From an uncultured Ruminococcus sp. (GTDB lineage Bacteria; Bacillota; Clostridia; Oscillospirales; Ruminococcaceae): 17,802 nt of DNA. The position numbers and the translations under genes are program-made. Location: positions 1-17,802 of the forward strand of contig CALESG010000015.1 in assembly GCA_937907215.1 (NCBI GenBank), in the 5' to 3' direction. Positions 1 through 6,025 of the stretch are shown piece after piece. The notes beneath the pieces are model-generated. The model was given only the letters and a program-made list of their open reading frames with translations, was not told the origin of the DNA and searched no databases. Positions within the stretch are counted from its first letter, which is position 1. Every line of letters starts with the position of its first letter.

Positions 1-17
1 AGCAAAATCTTTTTCAT
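1..17 (-). CDS. Start of an unknown gene leaving the window
   Basis: Only the first five codons are visible (MKKIL, then the window ends). The start is supported by a good Shine-Dalgarno (AGAAAGGA on the minus strand, 27-34) nine bases before the ATG and by a consensus promoter at 97-125. The Met-Lys-Lys-Ile-Leu opening is typical of secreted or lipoprotein signal peptides, but five residues cannot identify the product. Confidence 0.6.
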
Positions 18-96
18 ATTATATTATCCTTTCTTATATACAGTACAAAATCTCTCTGAAATAAGCAGTTTTATTTTTTTAAAAAAACATATATAT

Positions 97-125
97 ATTA
101 TACACCTAAATTGTCCTATTGTCAA
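97..125 (-). promoter_or_regulatory. Sigma-A promoter for the leftward gene at 1-17
   Basis: On the minus strand TTGACA (120-125) is followed after exactly 17 bases by TATAAT (97-102), a full consensus match. Transcription would start near 90, giving a leader of about 75 nt before the ATG at 17. Confidence 0.85.
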
Positions 126-144
126 GTTCAGTTTTAAGGCAATA

Positions 145-290
145 CGCACAAAAATTATTCGTCAGATACGCAGTCAGATTTTTCGTCAGATTGTACAGAA
201 ATCATGCAGACATACCGTCGTATTCCAAGAAGTTTTTGTGCGAGATAACTGAAAATATACAAGCAGCTGACGTGCAAAGCCGTCAGTCAT
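145..290. repeat. Structured intergenic repeat with CGTCAG motifs
   Basis: This non-coding stretch contains a perfect 10-bp inverted repeat, CGCACAAAAA at 145-154 and its complement at 233-242. Beside it is a 6-bp hairpin, CTGACG (267-272) with CGTCAG (281-286). The CGTCAG motif also occurs at 160-165 and 184-189, where it heads two similar 16-17 nt direct repeats. The core CATACCGTCGTAT (211-223) matches 12 of 13 bases with the centre of the hairpin element at 15545-15704, and ACAGAAAT precedes both cores. It may be a decayed relative of that element. An open frame at 119-307 runs through it but has no homology or ribosome site that I can recognise. Confidence 0.4.
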
Positions 291-331
291 TCTTTGTGCG
301 GTGTTGACTTAAATATTTTGATGATATAAAC

Positions 332-360
332 AAACGAGCTGTCGCCAGCTCGTTTATTTA
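332..360 (-). terminator. Rho-independent terminator of the acyl-CoA synthetase gene
   Basis: A perfect 10-bp stem (332-341 with 346-355, arm AAACGAGCTG) closes a 4-nt loop, about 65 bases beyond the stop codon at 422. The A/T-paired base of the stem gives a short U stretch in either direction, so it could also act on plus-strand transcripts. Confidence 0.75.
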
Positions 361-421
361 TATTATTATATTGCTCTAAAAAAACCTCTTTATAGCAGGA
401 ATTTTTTTCATGAATTACGCA

Positions 422-2701
422 TTATGCATTATTCTTGTCATTTTCACGAATTTCAACACGGCGTATTTTTCCGCTTATTGTCTTAGGCAGTTCCTCTACA
501 AATTCAACAACTCTTGGATATTTATAAGGTGCAGTATGAGTTTTTACATAATTTTGCACTTCTTTTTTCAGCTCTTCCGATGCAGCTGTTCCCTTTGTAA
601 GAACAATCGTTGCCTTTACAACTTGTCCTCTTACAGGGTCAGGAACACCTGTTATTGCACATTCAAGAACGTATGGAAGCTCCATGATAACGCTTTCAAT
701 TTCAAATGGACCTATACGGTAACCGGATGACTTGATAACATCATCAATACGTCCTACGTACCAAAGATAGCCGTCCTCATCTCTTGTTGCCTGATCGCCG
801 GTGTGATAATAATCATCATACCAAACAGAATTTGTCTTGCTTTCATTATTATAATATCCCTTGAAAAGACCACATGGCTTTTTTCCATTTGGTGCATGAA
901 TACAGATCTCGCCTACTTCACCTGTTTTGGCAACATTTCCTTCTGCGTCAAGCAAAACAACATCATAAAGCGGACTAGGACGTCCCATTGAACCAATTTT
1001 AGGTGTTGTTCCTACAAGATTAGAAATAGCCATTGTTGTTTCTGTTTGACCAAAGCCTTCCATAATAGTAAGTCCTGTTGCCTTTTTGAACTGATGGAAT
1101 ACTTCCGGATTCAGTGCTTCGCCTGCTGTTGTAGCATATTCAATTGAAGACAAATCATATTTAGACAGATCTTCCTTGATAAAGAATCGATACATTGTAG
1201 GCGGTGCACAGAATGTTGTAATATGATATTTAGCAAACATAGGCAGAATATCTTCTGAATGGAATCTGTCAAAGTCATATGTAAAAATAGGTGCTTCGCA
1301 AAGCCATTGACCATAAAGTTTACCCCAAAGTGCCTTGCCCCAGCCTGTATCTGAAATTGTAAAATGCAAGCCATCCGGATTTACATTATGCCAATACTTA
1401 GCTGTTGGATAATGACCAAGTGCATAGGTATAAGAATGAGCTGCAATGCTTGGATAGCCTGTTGTACCTGATGTGAAGAGCATGAGCATTGTATCATCAC
1501 CGCACGGTGTGTTTTTGGAACGCTCATATATATCAGAGCAAAGCATCATTTCACTGTTGTAATCATGCCAGCCCTGCTTCTTTCCGCCTACTATAACCTT
1601 TATCATATCAGGGAAACCTTCGGAGGCTTTTTCAGCTTGTTCGGAAACATCTCCGTCAGATGTACATATAATAGCTTTTACACCGGCTGCTTCATAACGA
1701 TATGTGAAATCGTGTTCTACAAGCTGATTTGTCGCCGGAATAGCAATTGCTCCGATCTTGTGAAGTGCAAGCATTGTAAACCAAAACTGGTAATGACGCT
1801 TTAATACAAGCATTACACGATCTCCCTTGCCAATGCCTAAAGATTCCAGATAATTTGCAGTCATATTTGAATATTTTTTCATATCTGCAAAAGTAAATCT
1901 GTGTTCTTTCTTTTCATTTGAAACCCAAAGCATTGCAAGTTTACATGGATTTTTCTCAGCGATCTTATCTACACAATCAAATGCAAAATTAAACTTATCT
2001 TCATTTTTGAAAGAGATTTTTGTGAGAACACCATTTTCATCTGTTTCAGTTTCGATAAAGTCATCTGCCACTGTTTTCATATTTATCTGCTTATGATAAT
2101 CAGTGATTTCTTCAAGCTTATCCAGTCCTTCATAAGTATCAGCTTCGGGACGAAGTACTATCGCATAGAGTTCACAATCTTTTCCATCCATTGCAAGAAG
2201 AGCGTGAGGTTCACCGCTATTATAATAAATAGTATCGCCTGCATTTAAAATTTCCACACGATCACGGATCTGAACCATAACTCTGCCTTTGATAACAATA
2301 TCAATTTCCTGACCTGCATGAGCGGAAAAAGACAGCTCGGCATTTTCGCTGTATGGGATCTTCACCCAAAAAGGTTCAGCAATTTTATTGCGGAATGATG
2401 GTGCAAGATGATAATATGACAAACCTGTTTTTCTTGCTATAGGAAGTCCTTCGCCTTTGCGTGTAACTGTATATAAAGATAAAACAGGACTGCTTCCTTC
2501 CAGAAGATCCTTTATTTCCACGCCAAAAATATCTGCACATTTATAAATAAATGTAAATCCAAAGTCAGTTTCACCTTGTTCAAGTATATGGTACTGTTCC
2601 TCTGTGATTTCAGTTTTAGCTGCCATCTCAGCCTCAGAAAGGCCAGCTATTGTACGAAGTTCACGTATTCTTGCAGCAACATCTTTCAGTTGTGTTTCCA
2701 T
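422..2701 (-). CDS. XRE-cupin-acyl-CoA synthetase fusion (probable branched/medium-chain acid:CoA ligase)
   Basis: A 759-residue protein in three parts. Residues 8-66 form an XRE-type helix-turn-helix, residues about 115-185 a cupin fold (PGEPHALLA-like strand near 162-170), and residues about 210-755 an AMP-forming acyl-CoA synthetase. The ligase has the P-loop TSGTTGYP (410-417), the YHTGD hinge region (632-636), VGRIDD (649-654) and the C-terminal catalytic lysine in PKTISGKIRR (K745). The P-loop has Ser where Lys is commonest. The segment around DTGWGKALWGKLYG (451-464) and FCAPPTMYRF (498-507) resembles medium-chain (ACSM/MACS) enzymes. Expected reaction: acid + ATP + CoA to acyl-CoA + AMP + PPi in the cytosol. 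The XRE-cupin half has the architecture of a stand-alone regulator. The gene follows an isoleucine-type T-box (2765-3070), so I infer a role in making isoleucine from a branched short-chain acid such as 2-methylbutyrate. The ATG follows AGAAGGA at good spacing. The ligase family is certain; the substrate is inferred. Confidence 0.9.
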   Translation of the reverse strand: METQLKDVAARIRELRTIAGLSEAEMAAKTEITEEQYHILEQGETDFGFTFIYKCADIFGVEIKDLLEGSSPVLSLYTVTRKGEGLPIARKTGLSYYHLAPSFRNKIAEPFWVKIPYSENAELSFSAHAGQEIDIVIKGRVMVQIRDRVEILNAGDTIYYNSGEPHALLAMDGKDCELYAIVLRPEADTYEGLDKLEEITDYHKQINMKTVADDFIETETDENGVLTKISFKNEDKFNFAFDCVDKIAEKNPCKLAMLWVSNEKKEHRFTFADMKKYSNMTANYLESLGIGKGDRVMLVLKRHYQFWFTMLALHKIGAIAIPATNQLVEHDFTYRYEAAGVKAIICTSDGDVSEQAEKASEGFPDMIKVIVGGKKQGWHDYNSEMMLCSDIYERSKNTPCGDDTMLMLFTSGTTGYPSIAAHSYTYALGHYPTAKYWHNVNPDGLHFTISDTGWGKALWGKLYGQWLCEAPIFTYDFDRFHSEDILPMFAKYHITTFCAPPTMYRFFIKEDLSKYDLSSIEYATTAGEALNPEVFHQFKKATGLTIMEGFGQTETTMAISNLVGTTPKIGSMGRPSPLYDVVLLDAEGNVAKTGEVGEICIHAPNGKKPCGLFKGYYNNESKTNSVWYDDYYHTGDQATRDEDGYLWYVGRIDDVIKSSGYRIGPFEIESVIMELPYVLECAITGVPDPVRGQVVKATIVLTKGTAASEELKKEVQNYVKTHTAPYKYPRVVEFVEELPKTISGKIRRVEIRENDKNNA

Positions 2702-2764
2702 ATAAAATCCTTCTTTCCTGCCGTTTGGCGTATTATATTTGTGGGAAAATATCTGTATAAAGAC

Positions 2765-3070
2765 AAAAAAATCTCAAGTAAAAACCCTATTTATCAATAA
2801 GGAATTTACTTGAGACGAATAAATTCTATCTATCCGCGGTACCACTCAAATTGCACAATAAATGTGCCGCTCTACGGCTCTAACAAGCCTTGTGCTTTCA
2901 CGTTGCACTTACGGGAACGCCTAATATGCTAAAAAAGCAGTTCGGGCTCCAGCTCGGAAGTGATAGGTTAAAATGTTTTTTTAGTATCGGCTCGCCCCAC
3001 ACGCCGACTCTCTGAAACCTCTAAAAACAAACCGTCTTCGTCATCGCTATTTTACCACATATTTTATTAT
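2765..3070 (-). promoter_or_regulatory. T-box riboswitch with isoleucine (ATC) specifier
   Basis: Read on the minus strand, the leader has the usual parts in order. Stem I starts near 3050. The AGAGAG motif is at 3008-3013 and is followed by the distal loop. The specifier-side strand is ATC-A-CTTCC-GAGC, with the codon ATC at 2962-2964. The T-box core GAGTGGTACCGCGG is at 2834-2847. An intrinsic terminator follows: an 11-bp stem, 2772-2782 with 2805-2815, and seven U at 2765-2771. The spacing codon-A-5 nt-GAGC is the same as in the B. subtilis glyQS leader, where the codon is GGC, which is why I read the specifier as Ile. The bulge UGGU would pair with an ACCA end, matching the A discriminator of tRNA-Ile. 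Uncharged tRNA-Ile should stabilise the antiterminator and turn on the downstream ligase gene. Confidence 0.92.
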
Positions 3071-3088
3071 ATTTTTATGTTACCACAT
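3052..3088. repeat. Direct repeat TTACCACAT around the transcription start
   Basis: TTACCACAT occurs at 3052-3060 and again at 3080-3088, 28 bases apart in the same orientation. One copy overlaps the -10 and spacer of the promoter at 3077-3105, and the other lies just downstream of the predicted start. It could be an operator, possibly for the XRE domain of the downstream product; that link is inference. Confidence 0.5.
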
Positions 3089-3105
3089 TTAAACTCCGTT
3101 GTCAA
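3077..3105 (-). promoter_or_regulatory. Sigma-A promoter of the T-box/ligase unit
   Basis: Minus-strand TTGACA (3100-3105), a 17-base spacer and TAACAT (3077-3082) put the start near 3070, just before stem I of the T-box. Confidence 0.85.
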
Positions 3106-3167
3106 GAACTTGCCAAGAATTTTTATTGATGATAATGTGAATTTTTATAAGTTAAAAATATAATTTA

Positions 3168-4970
3168 TCACTCTACAGGTTCAAGATACCACAATTGAGT
3201 TGGTTCTCCTGTGAATGTTCTTATAACAGCATTTCCGGAAGATGCATAAGCGTTTCCGCTTGCTGTACCGCTGCTGCTGCCATTTACTGAAAGACAGGCA
3301 CTTCTATTAGTTCGGCATGACAAACGAACTGTTCCATCTAAACTCAAGTCTGAATCCTGATATGATTCTATAACAAAAGTCTGAGCCGGCGGATCAACTT
3401 GTGTGTAGATTTGTACATTGCTTCCGCTTACAACACATCCGCCGATTTTTGCTATATCAGCCACTTTATCATTGCCGTCTGACGAACACATGGTAAGAAG
3501 TTTATATGAATTACTGTCGCTGTCATAAAGAATTTTGAACTGCTGAGATAAAGAATCATCTGCATCTTTTTGTATAACATTAGTACCGTTTTCATTTTTG
3601 CCATCGGCTACAGTAAGATAAAGTCCGCTGCCGGAATTTCTTAAGCGATATATATTGCCTGAAACAACATAAGGGACTTCACCGCTGTATTGGTCTGACT
3701 TATGTACGATAACTGCATTTTTGCCCATATCATTGTAACGTTGTTTAACAAGAGCTGCATCATATTCAACATTGCCTCTAAGCGGATCGGATACTAAAAC
3801 TGTACCTTTCGATCTGTCATACCCTATCAGAACCAGACAATGTTCTCCTGCTTTCCATGTAACTGTATTTCCATCAGGAGTTTTCCATGATGATGTATAA
3901 TAAGGTGCTTTCATTCCCATAGTTGCTATAAATACAACAGGTGTGCCTGCGTTTATATATTCATAAAGATCGGAAAATTCTGTGCCGGTAATATCTTCTG
4001 CAAATGACGCATTTTTATTTGCGGTAAAATATGCATTTGCTGTTGCTGTTATTGCAGGTGCATAACAGCCATAGCCTGATGATGTAGACGGATTTCCCGG
4101 AAATACATATCTGAAATCTGCACCATATCCACCGGTGAAATTCATCCTTGGAAGATAATTCATTGCAATGTCATATTTATCTGCATTAAAGCCATAATAA
4201 TTTAATGCAATAGTAAGAGCAGTAGCTTCACAACCTGTTGGCAATGACGGTGAACTGTTTTGAAGAATACATTTCACATCAAGGCTGGTACTTAAAATAG
4301 TTTCTGTTGTAGTGGTAGTGGTAGTGATTGATGTTGTGTTGGCGGTTGTCGTTGTTGTAGATTCAGAAGTTGATTCTGTTGTGATGGTTTCTGTGGTCGT
4401 AGTTTCTGTTGTTCCGGGAATAGTAGTAGTTACCGGAGGATTATAAACATAATCTTCAAAGCTTATATCAATAATGCCTGCGGCTTTTTCTGCATAATAT
4501 TTAAGTACAAGCATAGCATCGTCTATGCCAATATGACCATCGCCATTGCAGTCGGCACTTGCGTTTTGTTCCGCTGTAAAATTATTTTCTATTTGTGCTG
4601 CGTTACAAGCATAAATATTTAATATAAATATTGCATCTGAAATGTTTACATTTCCATCATTGTCTAAATCACCTATGCTGAATTGAAGATCGGTTTTATC
4701 AGATGTAGTATCTGTTTGAATAACGTTTATGTTTTCTGCATTGTCAGTATCAGTAACAATAGGTGTCGTTTCAGTAAATATCCCGCTGTTTTCATCCGGC
4801 GAAGATGCAGCTGTAGTTATTGTTTCTGTTGCCGCAGCCCTATCAGCGGCATTATTTTCAAATGCATAGGCATAAAAGATATTATTATTATATTTACTGA
4901 ATGGAATCATAAAGATCGCAACACCTATTGCTGCTATCATGCTTGATATTCTATTTTTTGATATTTTCAA
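3168..4970 (-). CDS. Secreted dockerin / C39-like cysteine peptidase / ricin-lectin protein
   Basis: The 600-residue product opens with a signal peptide (Lys/Arg-rich n-region, hydrophobic 10-25, likely cleavage after AYA near 36). A type I dockerin spans about 98-165, with two calcium-loop repeats (GDLDNDGNVNISDA at 100-113 and ADCNGDGHIGIDDA at 139-152). A Thr/Ser/Glu-rich linker covers 181-228. A C39-like (C39_2) peptidase domain spans about 232-423, with probable catalytic Cys247 in LPTGCEAT and His377 in GEHCLVLIGYD. A ricin-type beta-trefoil carbohydrate-binding domain covers about 436-598. Dockerins bind cohesins on scaffoldins, so this is probably a cellulosome- or amylosome-associated protease or processing factor outside the cell. 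The start is TTG at 4968-4970, chosen because it follows GAAGGGAAG and supplies the basic n-region; an in-frame ATG eleven codons later would lose it. It has its own promoter at 5034-5062. No clear terminator is seen downstream. Confidence 0.9.
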   Translation of the reverse strand: MKISKNRISSMIAAIGVAIFMIPFSKYNNNIFYAYAFENNAADRAAATETITTAASSPDENSGIFTETTPIVTDTDNAENINVIQTDTTSDKTDLQFSIGDLDNDGNVNISDAIFILNIYACNAAQIENNFTAEQNASADCNGDGHIGIDDAMLVLKYYAEKAAGIIDISFEDYVYNPPVTTTIPGTTETTTTETITTESTSESTTTTTANTTSITTTTTTTETILSTSLDVKCILQNSSPSLPTGCEATALTIALNYYGFNADKYDIAMNYLPRMNFTGGYGADFRYVFPGNPSTSSGYGCYAPAITATANAYFTANKNASFAEDITGTEFSDLYEYINAGTPVVFIATMGMKAPYYTSSWKTPDGNTVTWKAGEHCLVLIGYDRSKGTVLVSDPLRGNVEYDAALVKQRYNDMGKNAVIVHKSDQYSGEVPYVVSGNIYRLRNSGSGLYLTVADGKNENGTNVIQKDADDSLSQQFKILYDSDSNSYKLLTMCSSDGNDKVADIAKIGGCVVSGSNVQIYTQVDPPAQTFVIESYQDSDLSLDGTVRLSCRTNRSACLSVNGSSSGTASGNAYASSGNAVIRTFTGEPTQLWYLEPVE

Positions 4971-5033
4971 TATAAGTATACTTCCCTTCTAATATGTAAA
5001 CAAATCCTGTTTTTTTATCAATATTACAATATG

Positions 5034-5062
5034 ATTATAACATAACTAAAATTTATAGTCAA
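5034..5062 (-). promoter_or_regulatory. Sigma-A promoter of the dockerin-peptidase gene
   Basis: Minus-strand TTGACT (5057-5062), a 17-base spacer and a perfect TATAAT (5034-5039). The start site would be near 5027, leaving a leader of about 57 nt before the TTG at 4970. Confidence 0.85.
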
Positions 5063-5089
5063 CAAGTTCTTAACAGAGTAATTAAATTA

Positions 5090-5827
5090 TTATATTATAG
5101 ATGCAAGATATTTTTCAAGTCCGCCAAATACAGTAAAAGCAACTTTTTGCTGATATTCTTCTGTTTCCAAAAGTGATGCTTCATCAGGGTTTGAAAGGAA
5201 TCCGCATTCTACCATTACAGTTGGATTTTTACAATAATAACACAAAAACAGTTCTTTGCCGCAAAGCTTTATTTCACGTTTATTATCCGGCTGTAAAAGT
5301 GATACAAATGAATCCTGTATTGATTGTGCAAGAGATGAACTGCCCTTTACTTCATTTGAATAAAACATTTGTGCGCCGCTATAAGAAGGATCTGTAAACT
5401 GATTTTGATGAATCGAAATACAAACCGCATTGTCATATTTATTAAATAGTTCAAGTCTGTTATCCATATCAGAACTTTTTTGATTCGCTATTCCTTCTAT
5501 TCCGTCATCATGTATCGAACGGTCAGTATCCCTTGTTACTTCTACATTATATCCAAAAACCTTCAAAAGGCTGCGAAGATGCAAAAGAATATTAAGATTG
5601 ATTCCCTTTTCCGGTACATTATTTACAGATACACATCCGCCGTCCATTCCGCCATGACCGGCATCAAGTATAATAACAGGAGGTTCATACGGCTGTTTTA
5701 TTACCGAAGTAAAAATGGCATTTTCGATAGCTTTTGCAGCACCAAAATAAACTGCTGCCACTGCTACTGATGCAGCAAGACAAAGACCTGTCACACGTTT
5801 GAAAATTTTCTTTTTGATATTATCCAT
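5090..5827 (-). CDS. cwlD: N-acetylmuramoyl-L-alanine amidase, CwlD-like
   Basis: A 245-residue membrane-anchored amidase (Amidase_3 family). Residues about 12-30 form an N-terminal membrane segment. The catalytic domain runs from about 50 to 243 with zinc ligands H58 (DAGHGG), E73 and H140 (SIHQN) and catalytic E207 (VECGFLSN). Length and segments such as SGAQMFYSNE resemble B. subtilis CwlD, which cuts the stem peptide from spore cortex peptidoglycan during muramic-delta-lactam formation. A longer open frame exists, but the ATG at 5825-5827 is preferred because it follows GAGGAG at seven bases and precedes a Lys-rich n-region. A sigma-E-like promoter lies at 5885-5914, which supports the sporulation role. 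The family is certain; CwlD rather than another cell-wall amidase is likely. Confidence 0.85.
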   Translation of the reverse strand: MDNIKKKIFKRVTGLCLAASVAVAAVYFGAAKAIENAIFTSVIKQPYEPPVIILDAGHGGMDGGCVSVNNVPEKGINLNILLHLRSLLKVFGYNVEVTRDTDRSIHDDGIEGIANQKSSDMDNRLELFNKYDNAVCISIHQNQFTDPSYSGAQMFYSNEVKGSSSLAQSIQDSFVSLLQPDNKREIKLCGKELFLCYYCKNPTVMVECGFLSNPDEASLLETEEYQQKVAFTVFGGLEKYLASII

Positions 5828-5884
5828 GTGAATACTCCTCACTTTCATCTTAGTATGCATATATATTATATAATTTTTATTATA

Positions 5885-5914
5885 TTTGTATGTCCGCACA
5901 TTCTGTTTTATTCT
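5885..5914 (-). promoter_or_regulatory. Candidate sigma-E sporulation promoter for the amidase gene
   Basis: On the minus strand AGAATAAA (5907-5914) is followed after 14 bases by CATACAAA (5885-5892). The -10 matches seven of eight positions of the B. subtilis sigma-E consensus CATACAAT, and the spacing is the preferred 14. No good sigma-A promoter is seen in this gap on this strand. The start would be near 5877, about 50 nt before the ATG. Confidence 0.6.
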
Positions 5915-5919
5915 TCAGG

Positions 5920-5948
5920 TTGACAAAGCTTAATATTTCTGATAAACT
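5920..5948 (+). promoter_or_regulatory. Sigma-A promoter of the ABC-F gene
   Basis: TTGACA (5920-5925), 17-base spacer, TAAACT (5943-5948). It is close to the divergent amidase promoter. The resulting leader of about 70 nt holds the hairpin at 5960-5986. Confidence 0.75.
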
Positions 5949-5959
5949 AATATGAGAAT

Positions 5960-5986
5960 AATACCGTGCAAAGCTGTTGCGGTATT
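5960..5986 (+). other. Leader hairpin before the ABC-F gene
   Basis: AATACC pairs with GGTATT and, after a 2-nt bulge, GCAA with TTGC, all inside the 5' leader. There is no U-run after it, so it is not an intrinsic terminator. It could affect mRNA stability or translation; the function is unknown. Confidence 0.45.
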
Positions 5987-6025
5987 GCCTTAGATTATAT
6001 TACAATATGGAGAACTGTATAAAAT

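Noticed and set aside
119..307. 62-codon plus-strand open frame
   Set aside because: It runs through the structured repeat at 145-290, lacks a ribosome site, and overlaps the promoter of the leftward gene.
410..730. Plus-strand open frame opposite the ligase gene
   Set aside because: A shadow of the minus-strand gene with its conserved C-terminal motifs; no ribosome site or recognisable protein. The same holds for the plus-strand frames at 4683-4946, 7841-8113 and 8796-9104.
4300..4440. Low-complexity GTAGTGG-like repeats that look like a microsatellite
   Set aside because: They encode the Thr/Ser-rich linker of the dockerin-peptidase protein in frame, as is usual for cellulosomal proteins.
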